DNA of 64,000 nucleotides, taken from contig NC_088296.1 in NCBI RefSeq assembly GCF_032854445.1, forward strand, positions 13,118,706 through 13,182,705. The letters run 5' to 3'. Origin of the DNA: Liolophura sinensis. Its lineage: Eukaryota > Mollusca > Polyplacophora > Chitonida > Chitonidae. A program made the translations under genes and the position numbers. The notes beneath the pieces are model-generated. The model had not been told where the DNA came from, did not search any database, and worked only from the letters and a program-made list of their open reading frames with translations. Positions 55,338 through 64,000 of this stretch are shown here, piece after piece (position 1 is the stretch's first letter; each line of letters starts with the position of its first letter).

Positions 55338-55345
55338 AAAGAAAA
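55165..55345 (+). repeat. SINE 3' scrap with AAAT tails and an expanded (AAAT)n microsatellite
   Basis: AAATTCTTGAGGAGAAACGT TATACTCCAATTAAATAAAT (from 55183) is a mutated SINE 3' end with its tail. After 30 bp, about 21 tandem AAAT units follow (55257-55340). The long tract probably grew from a SINE tail. Confidence 0.8.
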
Positions 55346-56445
55346 GAAAGAAAGAAAAGTAAATGTCGATTAAACCTAGGTGGAGGTCAGGCTAGATTCA
55401 CCCCTAAGCTTTATCATTGAATGCGTGTAGGTAATCATACGAACACAATTCCAGGCCCGTAGATGCACGAACCGGAAGCCTAATCCTGACCACAAGTTAC
55501 TTTAAGCAAATCTATAAAAGGCCTTACCTCCCAAAATGTTTTAACACCACATTCTACAGTCTTTTCTCGGGCGTAAATGTCATGCACTCAGCTAAATAAA
55601 CACGTGAAGAAATTGTAGATAATGACAATGAAACAGTAAATTCATACATTCATAATTTAATAAATACAGAAAGCTGAAGTACCACCACGAAGCGAATACA
55701 CCCAAAGTAAATGATATGAGTGTAAAGGTAAACGCTATAAATAAGACACCCTTTGGTGTCTCTCCAGAAAGATGTCCCATGGTAACAAAGCGTCTTTGCA
55801 AAAAGCTGCTGAAATGTGCTAGCACTTCTGCCGAAGGCTAAATAAATCTATCATAAAAAGGCGTAAACGGTTTTGGTAAGTACAGTGTATATAGGAACCA
55901 ATTAAGCTGTTCCTTCTTCGGTGGAAAACAAACAGTGAAACAGTGAAATGTACTTTAGGCATATGTGCCTTATTACGCGTTACCTGTAATATCGTTACTT
56001 TACAACTACAGACAAAAATTATCAAATGTTTACACGTCAAGGCCTTAGCATATTAAACACAAGAAGGCAAACTGTGTTCTTTTTAGAAATGATACTGAAA
56101 GGTATTTGGTACGTTAGGCGTCATTTACAGCAGGGGTAAACTTTAACTGTATATCTTGTTTGGTAAAATTTTGGTTCTTTGTTTTAAAGAATTTTGTGCA
56201 GAATATACGAAAGCAGTACAAACAAAAACGTGTGTAGTAGTGATGAATCTAAGAAGATTTCATATTTCAAAGGCACATTCGCACAATCGCGGGAGTGGGT
56301 GAAAGATAACAAACATCGTCTTAGGTATCACATGTGAAATCAGACAAACCGAGGACAGCAAGGTGTTAATGGATGACGTTCAAGCGTGTATACAAAATGT
56401 GCTTACTACCAAGTGATTGTTACCTGTCTGATCAGTATAAAAGAC

Positions 56446-57555
56446 TCACTCAGCATAGAGTGTAAATCCAGGGCAGTGATGACTCTGTGATAGATGGTAA
56501 ATAGTCACACCTGACTGGTGAAGATAGAGTGTAAATCCAGGGCAGTGATGACTCCGTGATAGATGGTAAATAGTCACACCTGACTGGTGAAGATAGAGTG
56601 TAAATCCAGGGCAGTGATGATTCCGTGATAGATGGTAAATAGTCACATCTGAATGGTGAAGATAGAGTGTAAATCCAGGGCAGTCATGACTCTTTGATAG
56701 ATGGTAAATAGTCACATCTGAATGGTGAAGATAGAGTGTAAATCCAGGGCAGTGATGACTCTTTGATAGATGGTAAATAGTCACATCTGAATGGTGAAGA
56801 TAGAGTGTAAATCCAGGGCAGTGATGACTCCGTGATAGATGGTAAATAGTCACATCTGAATGGTGAAGATAGAGTGTAAATCCAGGGCAGTGATGACTCC
56901 GTGATAGATGGTAAATAGTCACATCTGAATGGTGAAGATAGAGTGTAAATCCAGGGCAGTGATGACTCTGTGATAGATGGTAAATAGTCACATCTGAATG
57001 GTGAAGATAGAGTGTAAATCCAGGGCAGTGATGACTCCGTGATAGATGGTAAATAGTCACACGTGACTGGTGAAGATAGAGTGTAAATCCAGGGCAGTGA
57101 TGACTCTGTGATAGATGGTAAATAGTCACACGTGACTGGTGAAGATAGAGTGTAAATCCAGGGCAGTGATGACTCTGTGATAGATGGTAAATAGTCACAT
57201 CTGACTGGTGAAGATAGAGTGTAAATCCAGGGCAGTGATGACTCTGTGATAGATGGTAAATAGTCACATCTGACTGGTGAAGATAGAGTGTAAATCCAGG
57301 GCAGTGATGACTCTGTGATAGATGGTAAATAATCACATCTGACTGGTGAAGATAGAGTGTAAATCCAGGGCAGTGATGACTCTGTGATAGATGGTAAATA
57401 GTCACATCTGACTGGTGAAGATAGAGTGTAAATCCAGGGCAGTGATGACTCTGTGATAGATGGTAAATAGTCACACCTGACTGGTGAAGATAGAGTGTAA
57501 ATCCAGGGCAGTGATGACTCCGTGATAGATGGTAAATAGTCACATCTGAATGGTG
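56446..57555. repeat. 69-bp minisatellite, 16 copies
   Basis: Unit GATAGAGTGTAAATCCAGGG, CAGTGATGACTCTGTGATAG, ATGGTAAATAGTCACATCTG and ACTGGTGAA, 69 bp, 16 copies. Its length is 23 codons, so a 365-codon minus-strand frame stays open throughout. Copy differences (GAT/GGT/CGT, CAG/CAT, CAA/CGG/AAG) are mostly amino-acid changing, so selection on protein is not apparent. Copies fall into an AATGGTG group (left half) and an ACTGGTG group (right half). Confidence 0.95.
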
Positions 57556-58082
57556 AAGTACAGCCGCTTGTCAGTTAAGCTCAGATAGCCTTTATTCCAA
57601 ATGTTCCTGAAAGTTCTAAAAAAAAAAAAAAAAAACCAAAACAAAAACAACTTATACATCCCCTAAAACCGGGGCTTAAGCCGAATTATGTACAGGAAAA
57701 CAGGTCTCCCGTGAACGCATTTTCACCTTGAATTACATGTATTTATTGCTCAGGCTTAACATACAATATGCCATATGTTTTACTGGCTTTGGGAATACTG
57801 TACAGTTTTACTGACTAAATAAGTGTCCTTGGTATATCAGAAAAAAAAAAGAAAAAAAAAATGGTAAAAATCCTTCCCGCCGGCAAAAAAGCTGTTCATA
57901 TTTTGTTGTTTCCTGTAGTACGTTACACTTTTCTCTGTTTGTATGCTTAAACATAATTCATACAGGTACAGCACACGAGCATACACGTCGTAGAGTTACA
58001 GCAGACAGGGGTGTGTTTTACAGCGGATTGCCACCCATCTTTGTGACTCGGAAATATTTCCCATTACAGATCTGAAATGGAT
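57556..58082. other. no gene seen; poly(A) runs
   Basis: A runs at 57618-57635 and 57840-57860, otherwise unique sequence. Confidence 0.4.
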
Positions 58083-58172
58083 TTAGTTTCCTCCCACCAT
58101 AATGCTGGCCGCCGTCGTATAAGTGAAATATTCTTGAGTACGGCGTAAAACCCCAATCAAATAAATAAATGG
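58083..58172 (+). mobile_element. 5'-truncated SINE, 3' end only
   Basis: TTTCCTCCCACCATAATGCT GGCCGCCGTCGTATAAGTGA, then TTCTTGAGTACGGCGTAAAA and CAATCAAATAAATAAAT. A little-mutated copy consisting of about the last 85 bases. Confidence 0.93.
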
Positions 58173-58467
58173 ATTTAATTCAAAATTGCACGACGGTAAA
58201 CCATTAAATTACACGTTAGCTTTAGCTGTGATGTATTTGCTGGTGACCCCCACCATTTTAACAGCTCTCAGCTGGAACTGTTGCACTTCTACACGTGCAT
58301 GCGTGTTTAGGGCGGAATCACGGGTTTGTCAAAAAATACCCTTTATATTGAATTAAGTTAAAGGGCAAATATCCCTTTCCAGCCTTATTGTGTGTCAAGG
58401 ATTCTGACGTTAGTATGCCGGTGTTACTCATGAAATTCTGTTTTCTTTATTTTGTGATATGGAAAGA

Positions 58468-58610
58468 AAGATTGTTTGGTAAATGGGTAGGGTAGACAAA
58501 AACACTAGAGATTGTTTGGTAAATGGGTAGGGTAGACAAAAACACTAGAGGTTCTTTGGCAAAGTGGTGTAAGATAGACACAAACAATACATAAAGTTTG
58601 GTAAGTGGGT
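58468..58610. repeat. 40-bp duplication with a decayed third copy
   Basis: AGATTGTTTGGTAAATGGGT AGGGTAGACAAAAACACTAG occurs twice in tandem, then a diverged third copy follows. Confidence 0.88.
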
Positions 58611-59009
58611 GGAGAAGGAAGGTATTATACTAAATTTGAATTCAGGTTTCTGTTCATAACGATTACACTGAATGTGTACAGGTGCCTACATTCTGTGGTT
58701 ACGTGATGCAGCTCTACTTTAATAAATAAAACGGTTCATACGGAGTGGAAGGAAAATCATAAATACAGTGATAAAAATAACCACAAGAAAATCACGCAAA
58801 AGAAGAAAATAAAATTTAAAATACAACAATGGACTGCAGTTAAGAGTAAACATTTAAATGCCATCAGAGTATTAATGAAAGCAAAACAAATTTAGATATG
58901 AACCAATGATACATTTACATATGTTCCCATAGTTTTATCTCATATTTATTAAAAAGACGTTCACAGTTTGTGGGATTTTGTTGAAAATAAGCGGTCGACG
59001 ACTATCGTG

Positions 59010-59100
59010 TGGTCATCTAACACTATCGTGGCCACCCAATACTATCGTGTGGCCATCCATCACTATCGTGTGGCCATCCATCACTATCGTGTGGCCATCA
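59010..59100. repeat. 20-bp repeat, about 4-5 copies
   Basis: CACTATCGTGTGGCCATCCA in tandem, with small variants at the left. Confidence 0.88.
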
Positions 59101-60098
59101 AACGATTAATACATTAATTAACTAAGCGCTACATGTGTTCGTGTACATATTTATAGCCGTTGCCTATTTTGGAACTTGTCTTTGAAATGTGATTAGACTG
59201 CATAGCAAGTGCATCGAAAAATTCGTTCAATTAGAAAGTAATTCTTCCATAACAAAAAAAATAGATTGTTTGCTAGAACAGGTTAAGGAATGATACTCAC
59301 ACAGCTACTATCAGAACAGACAAAATCAAAGCACGTAACTATTTCTGAATTTTACCATGATACCTGTTTCCCAGAATGCCCTGTTTCCATTACATTGTAT
59401 TTTTATGATGTTTAAAGGGATGTTGTCTGCACATACATTTTGTATACCTGTAAAGGCATCAAAGACACTGCATGAGTTTTTACATCCACAACTGTACAAA
59501 GTGTGAATGCGAAGTTGTATGCTTTTACACCCATATATGCAGCAAATACTTAAAATTTTCCACGATACCCATTCAAGCTCTAATTCCTTCCGAAGCCTTC
59601 TCATTAAGATACTTTTTAAAACCATACCATATAATGACGTATTGTAAACGTTGTGTTTTTACGTTAGAAACGATATCAGTTATATACAGTATGTTCATAA
59701 TGACACCCTCCCTAAATGTCTTTCTTACATACCTTTGTATGTAATTTTCTTACATACCTTTGTCTTTGGGAACTAGTGTTAAACGTTGTTTTGGAAATGG
59801 GTCTTGGAACGCGTTTTACGGACTACGAATGGTATATGAATGTCGGACATGACGCCTATATTTCATTCTGTAGCAACATACAAATTTGTTTTGACAAACA
59901 GGTGTGGTTATTAGCGATCTGACCATTTTTTTAGGACACAGGCGTAGAAAGAGATAAATTTATATATATATAGTTAGTTATAAAAGGATATAAACCAAGC
60001 CCACTTGAAGCCTAACCTCAAAAGTAACCCCGCCCAAGTGTATGATCCATTTGAAGCTAAAGGTAAAGTAAATATAGAGCTTCACTGAAGCATTCAAT
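59101..60098. other. no gene seen
   Basis: AT-rich sequence with overlapping short open frames on both strands (59326-59922), none recognisable. Confidence 0.4.
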
Positions 60099-60101
60099 TT
60101 G

Positions 60102-60248
60102 CATAAAAGGCTTGTTCAGACGGCGGACGATACCACAAGTCGCAGTGATTGCAAAAGAGGGAACACCTCACACCGCAGAGTTGGCAGTTCACACTCGCTG
60201 AGGATCTTCTTCGGGAACTGGTTCTGGTCTGGTATTTTGAATTCACCG
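60102..60248 (+). promoter_or_regulatory. possible promoter and non-coding first exon of an unidentified gene
   Basis: CATAAAAGG (60103-60111) resembles a TATA box. About 25-30 bp on begins a GC-richer stretch with CAGACGGCGGACGATACCAC, ending at TTCACCG followed by GTAAGTG, a near-perfect donor (exon end 60248). No ATG occurs between, so it would be a 5' UTR exon with the gene continuing to the right, beyond this window. This is a pattern-based guess. Confidence 0.25.
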
Positions 60249-61439
60249 GTAAGTGTTGTTTTAAGTTACAGGATGCCTTCGGTTTATTTACACATGCTGT
60301 TAACGGTAAACCGTAAAAAAAAAAAACGAGGCACTGTGTTTTTAATTTACAGTGTGAAGATCAACGTTAACCAGAAAAAATCACTTTACTGAAACTTTCA
60401 TGTGTGTATTTCTACGCGCTGTCTGACTTTCGTTTCGGTTAACGTTTGTCTTCATATGTAAAAAATAAACTTTGTAATAATTGTGTCCTACTTTGGCAAG
60501 TTTAGAATTCGTCCTTCTGCCATAGTCTGTGAGGCATCCTTCACAGTACAGTAAACTAACGAACTCACTACGGATAACAAATTGCACCTCAACGAAGAGT
60601 TCAAATCTTTGTGAGGTTTTCCTTTGGCAACATAATTTTTATGTGAGGAAAGATGTGGGCTGTCTTGGACTAAACAAGAGTTATAATGAATAATTGGTAA
60701 GCAGTGGTATTACGTAACGTGTAGCAACTATGTTCGAGGAAATCATACGTGAATCTTGGTTTAGAGCACATGTAGTCCTCTAGCTATTATGAACAACTTT
60801 TGCAGAGTCAAAGTATAAAGCTGATCAGTTGTTATTGGCCTATATATATTTAATTGGTTTGTGCATGAGTCCGCGCACAAGAATTTTTTAGAAAGTTGTT
60901 TTCCCCTATCTACAGTGTTTAATTAAAAAAAACAACAACAAAGACATTTTATTGTGACTGGAGCAGGCTACCATTTTTCGATTTTATGACCTGTACATAA
61001 CTTCACTGCATGCTTACGATATAACAGGAGGAGAAAAGGAAAACAGAAATGACGAATGTGTCAGCAGCTATAGTCAGTTTCGCTTCTACTCCGAGGTATA
61101 TAATCGAATTATTTCTCATACAACGCTCTTTTATGGAACTGATCAGGAGATCTTGAAAACGAAAAGTCTACCAGGCCTTTTTTGTGGTACATTTCCGACT
61201 GTAGGATTTTAAGTGGACAACATGAAAGAACAAATTGTATGCGTACATTTCGCCGAAAAGATCCTAGTAAGAATTGTTCTCACGTCTTCATGATCATGTC
61301 GTTGAACGGTTGTCAGACAAAGGGAAATGGTCCCTGAAATGTACTAAATATTCTCCTGACATCACTGATACATTTAATACAAAATGGGTATATCTAGTTC
61401 TGGATAAAATTGGACGTTTGCATCTTGTGAAAGCTACGC

Positions 61440-62030
61440 TGTTTGTTGAATTTATTTATTTATATGATGTTTAGCGCCCTACTACTGAATTCTTTCATCA
61501 CGGTGATCAGATTTATGTTAGGAGAAATGCGCGCATCATCTACGATTCTCGATTGCCATTGGCTGATCAGACGGGCTAAAATGTTGACATACACTTGTCA
61601 GATAGCCAGTCAAAGTTATGCAGGTTTAAATTCGAAAATGGCTTTGAGCCATTTTGACGTCGCTCGTTTGAACGCAAAGTGGGGGCATTTAATCCGGTTT
61701 ATTTGGCCGAGCTAGCGACGTCGCTTTAAGCCAGTGTCAGGGCTTGAGCGGGTTTATCTTTGCCGTGTGATTGGTAACTGGATTGAATGGCTCAGATACG
61801 TGGAGGTCAGGATGACGTTGCAATCACTAAACCGGCTTAAATGTGATCGTGTGAAGGGGCAAATCCCTGAAATGGCTTAAATCCGGCTTGGTCACGTGGT
61901 CGTGTGACCGCACCCATTTTTACAACTGGCTTCGAATTAAACCGTCTCAGAGTTGATCCGGATTAAGTTCTGCCCGTATGAACGGGGAAGAGCTGAAGGA
62001 CATGGCCACAAGGGGAATCTTGCTGTCGTC
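61440..62030. other. no gene seen; possible unclassified repeat
   Basis: GC content rises, and short motifs such as AACCGGCTTAAAT, ATGGCTTAAATCCGGCTT, TTAATCCGGTTTATTTGG and GATCCGGATTAAGTTC recur in both orientations between about 61630 and 61970. This resembles the interior of a non-autonomous DNA element, but I could not fix its ends. Confidence 0.3.
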
Positions 62031-62090
62031 ATTTTTCTCTGTGACGCTAAATTTATTCTCTCTGTAGCTAAATTACTGCCCATTATACCA

Positions 62091-62219
62091 AGGGCCGTTT
62101 TCATGAAGCATAATTAGTGCTAAGTAGCCCTTAGCTAAGTCCACTTTATATCTCTATAACATACGTCTTCATGGTATTTTAGGGCCAAATTAGCTAAGTG
62201 AGCTTAATGAAACCGGCCT
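62091..62219. mobile_element. palindromic (foldback) element, family 2, copy B
   Basis: AGGGCCGTTTTCATGAAGCA at the left is inverted as GCTTAATGAAACCGGCCT at the right. The interior CCACTTTATATCTCTATAAC ATAC matches the interior of the 21313-21420 copy (GCACTTTATCTCTCCACAAC ATAC). Confidence 0.8.
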
Positions 62220-62325
62220 CTGCACTCTCAGCAGTCAACATTAGCATGATCTTTCTCAGCTCAGCTTTATAGACGTACGCGAAACTGGCTTTCCATTTGA
62301 TAAATATTGTAGGGGCAAAATCATT

Positions 62326-62459
62326 AACCTTATGATGAAGGGTATATGGGGATTTAAACTTTGTGTGTGTAATTTTAACCCTTCTCCTGAAGCTCAGGGT
62401 TAAAATATCACACTCAGGGTTTAAATCCCCATATACCCTTCTCATCATGCGGATAACTT
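62326..62459. mobile_element. palindromic (foldback) element, family 1, copy B
   Basis: GATGAAGGGTATATGGGGAT TTAAAC is inverted as GTTTAAATCCCCATATACCC TTCTCATC. Inner arms with TTTTAACCCT and AGGGTTAAAA continue the hairpin almost to the centre. Same family as 17562-17673. Confidence 0.85.
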
Positions 62460-62545
62460 GTAATATTTCACTTATACGACGACGGACAGCATTATTCCGG
62501 TAGGAAACCCGGGGAGAACCCACGACCTTTTAGACTGCTGGCGGA
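62460..62545 (-). mobile_element. SINE fragment, reverse orientation
   Basis: TAATATTTCACTTATACGAC GACGGACAGCATTATTCCGG, then GGAAACCCGGGGAGAACCCA CGACC. It abuts the foldback element, with its tail lost. Confidence 0.75.
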
Positions 62546-64000
62546 CTTTTTTCTCGTTTTTGGTCATTAAAACGGCACCTACTGTTTGACGGTATACAGT
62601 TTTACTCACGAAATGTCTTCACGTCATTAACTCAGGACGGCCTATATACGCTCCTGTATGTACGAAAGTCTAATTTTTACTGTGTAAAGAGGACATGAAA
62701 GGCTTTTAGAGGCTTGCCCGTGAGATCCATCAACCTTGTGACCCAGCTGTTCCCTTGTAATAGCTCTGAAGTTCGATACGACACCATCATATATATTTTT
62801 TTACATACACAGGGCTGGTTACATCCTTATGTGGATCAATTTTGCTCAAGTGTCTACAAGAAACAAGCTTTGTCCTCAATTCTTTATATTCACATTATAT
62901 AGACGTACACGTGAGCACAGCCGTTAAATGTACTGAACGTTTCCGCATCGCTGACCCTTGGTTCTAAAGCTGACATACATAGTAGCAAAGGATTTTGCAC
63001 CACCCTCAATTATAGTGGCCCTTTTGCGAAAATGAATCAGTGTATGCCTAAGTCTTTCGTTTCGAATGTATGGGATTGGTCTGACGGATCAAAGCCTGTA
63101 GAAATATCACCGGTATTCTTGCTTTCGGGGTTCAGGTAGGGGTTTTAAGCCGAGGCTGAATGGGGCTGTGGGTTCAAGTAGATTCAGAATATATGATTAA
63201 AAGCCAGTGAGGCCAAAAGGGGGCGTTTTCGCAATTTTCCGTTTGTATTTAGCTACCGGCATTCCCACGAAACCGTACATATTCCTAATTACTTTGCATA
63301 TCAATCCAGCTGCTTCCTGACCGCATGCTAGCCGGCATGCCCTTTTGTATATGTAAAATCTACAAACAGGACTGATCAGTCTTGAGTGCGATCTAAAACG
63401 ACAACAATATAAATATATAAATACAAAGTGAACGGATCCTTTCGATTGTACTCAAGGCACTGTAAGTATGTAAATTATGTATGGAGTTGATTGTTTTAAA
63501 TCGAAAGGAAACCTTTTACTAAAATACCTAGGGTAACTGAGAGAGAGTACTCGAAACGCTCGCTTTTTGTTTTGAGAAATTAATACTGTCAGCGATTGTT
63601 TTCAATCGTACATTACGGCCATAAAGAAGCGTGTGGGAGGGGGGTAGGGGTATGCAGAGCTTTGTGTGTGTACTTACGTCATCCGTTATGACGAAAGTTT
63701 TTAACTGGATAAGGGTACAATAGATGCTGATCACGTGCAGCTTTCATCAGATGTGTGTGTTGAAAGTGGGGGCGGGGTGGTGGGTTATGGCGGCGCACCA
63801 CAGGAAAGTTTACATCTCATACTCAATGCTTTCTCTTAGAATCTATTGCTTTTGTCTATTTGGTTCTTTATGTATACATCACCCGGTGTAGCCCTTAACA
63901 CCCTCCAACCATACTTCATTTATTCACTGCGGAAAGTCTTTACCAAAGTTGCATTGGATGTTAAATTCCTTTTCCTCTCTCTATGAAAAGGTGTATAATG
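62546..64000. other. no gene seen
   Basis: Unique sequence. A G-rich tract (GTGGGGGCGGGGTGGTGGG) lies at 63766-63784. Short open frames only. If the candidate first exon at 60.1 kb is real, this would be intron. Confidence 0.4.

Noticed and set aside
56446-57543. 365-codon minus-strand frame as a repeat protein gene
   Set aside because: Pure periodicity of a 69-bp minisatellite; differences among units are mostly amino-acid changing and no flanking exon is seen.
1-64000. tRNA, rRNA or microRNA genes
   Set aside because: Only SINE heads with tRNA-like boxes were seen, none with an intact cloverleaf by eye; hairpins found were the foldback elements.

Overview
This is a 64 kb piece of an animal nuclear genome. 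It is AT-rich, its genes are broken by introns with GT-AG signals, and it is loaded with tRNA-derived SINEs, old LINE and DIRS-like fragments, small palindromic DNA elements and at least a dozen minisatellites. The two recognisable genes are clear orthologues of human genes but are not vertebrate in sequence. The SINE family, with a tail of AAATAAAT type, looks like those of marine lophotrochozoans (mollusc or brachiopod). That placement is inference.

Layout. 1-2.9 kb: mostly anonymous, with one plausible terminal coding exon (593-810) of an unidentified gene. 2.9-17.2 kb, plus strand: MNS1, a coiled-coil microtubule inner protein of cilia and flagella. It is assembled here from 11 coding exons (501 residues, no stop, all junctions in phase), with an RFX X-box-like site about 100 bp before the ATG. 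The first coding exon contains only the ATG. 17.2-19.0 kb: spacer with SINE debris, a palindromic element and a 23-bp minisatellite. 19.0-29.1 kb, minus strand: VPS72/YL1, the H2A.Z-handling subunit of the SRCAP and TIP60 chromatin complexes, in six coding exons (about 353 residues) plus a probable non-coding first exon. Its first coding exon carries a one-base frameshift in an A run, and its first coding intron appears to be GC-AG. The two genes converge. 29.2-64 kb: no confident host gene. This part holds a DIRS-like reverse transcriptase remnant, three LINE remnants that are all minus-strand, a probable 761-bp PIF/Harbinger-type element, SINEs, minisatellites and a few weak exon candidates.

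The most notable structure is in MNS1 intron 8. There a 38-bp minisatellite of 13 units runs directly into exon 9, and the repeat unit itself contains the intron's 3' splice site, giving 12 decoy acceptors in front of the real one. Every decoy would put a stop in frame. Three other arrays have unit lengths divisible by three (39, 51 and 69 bp) and create long open frames that are artefacts of periodicity. MNS1 and VPS72 have no obvious joint function: one is a ciliary structural protein, the other a nuclear chromatin factor.
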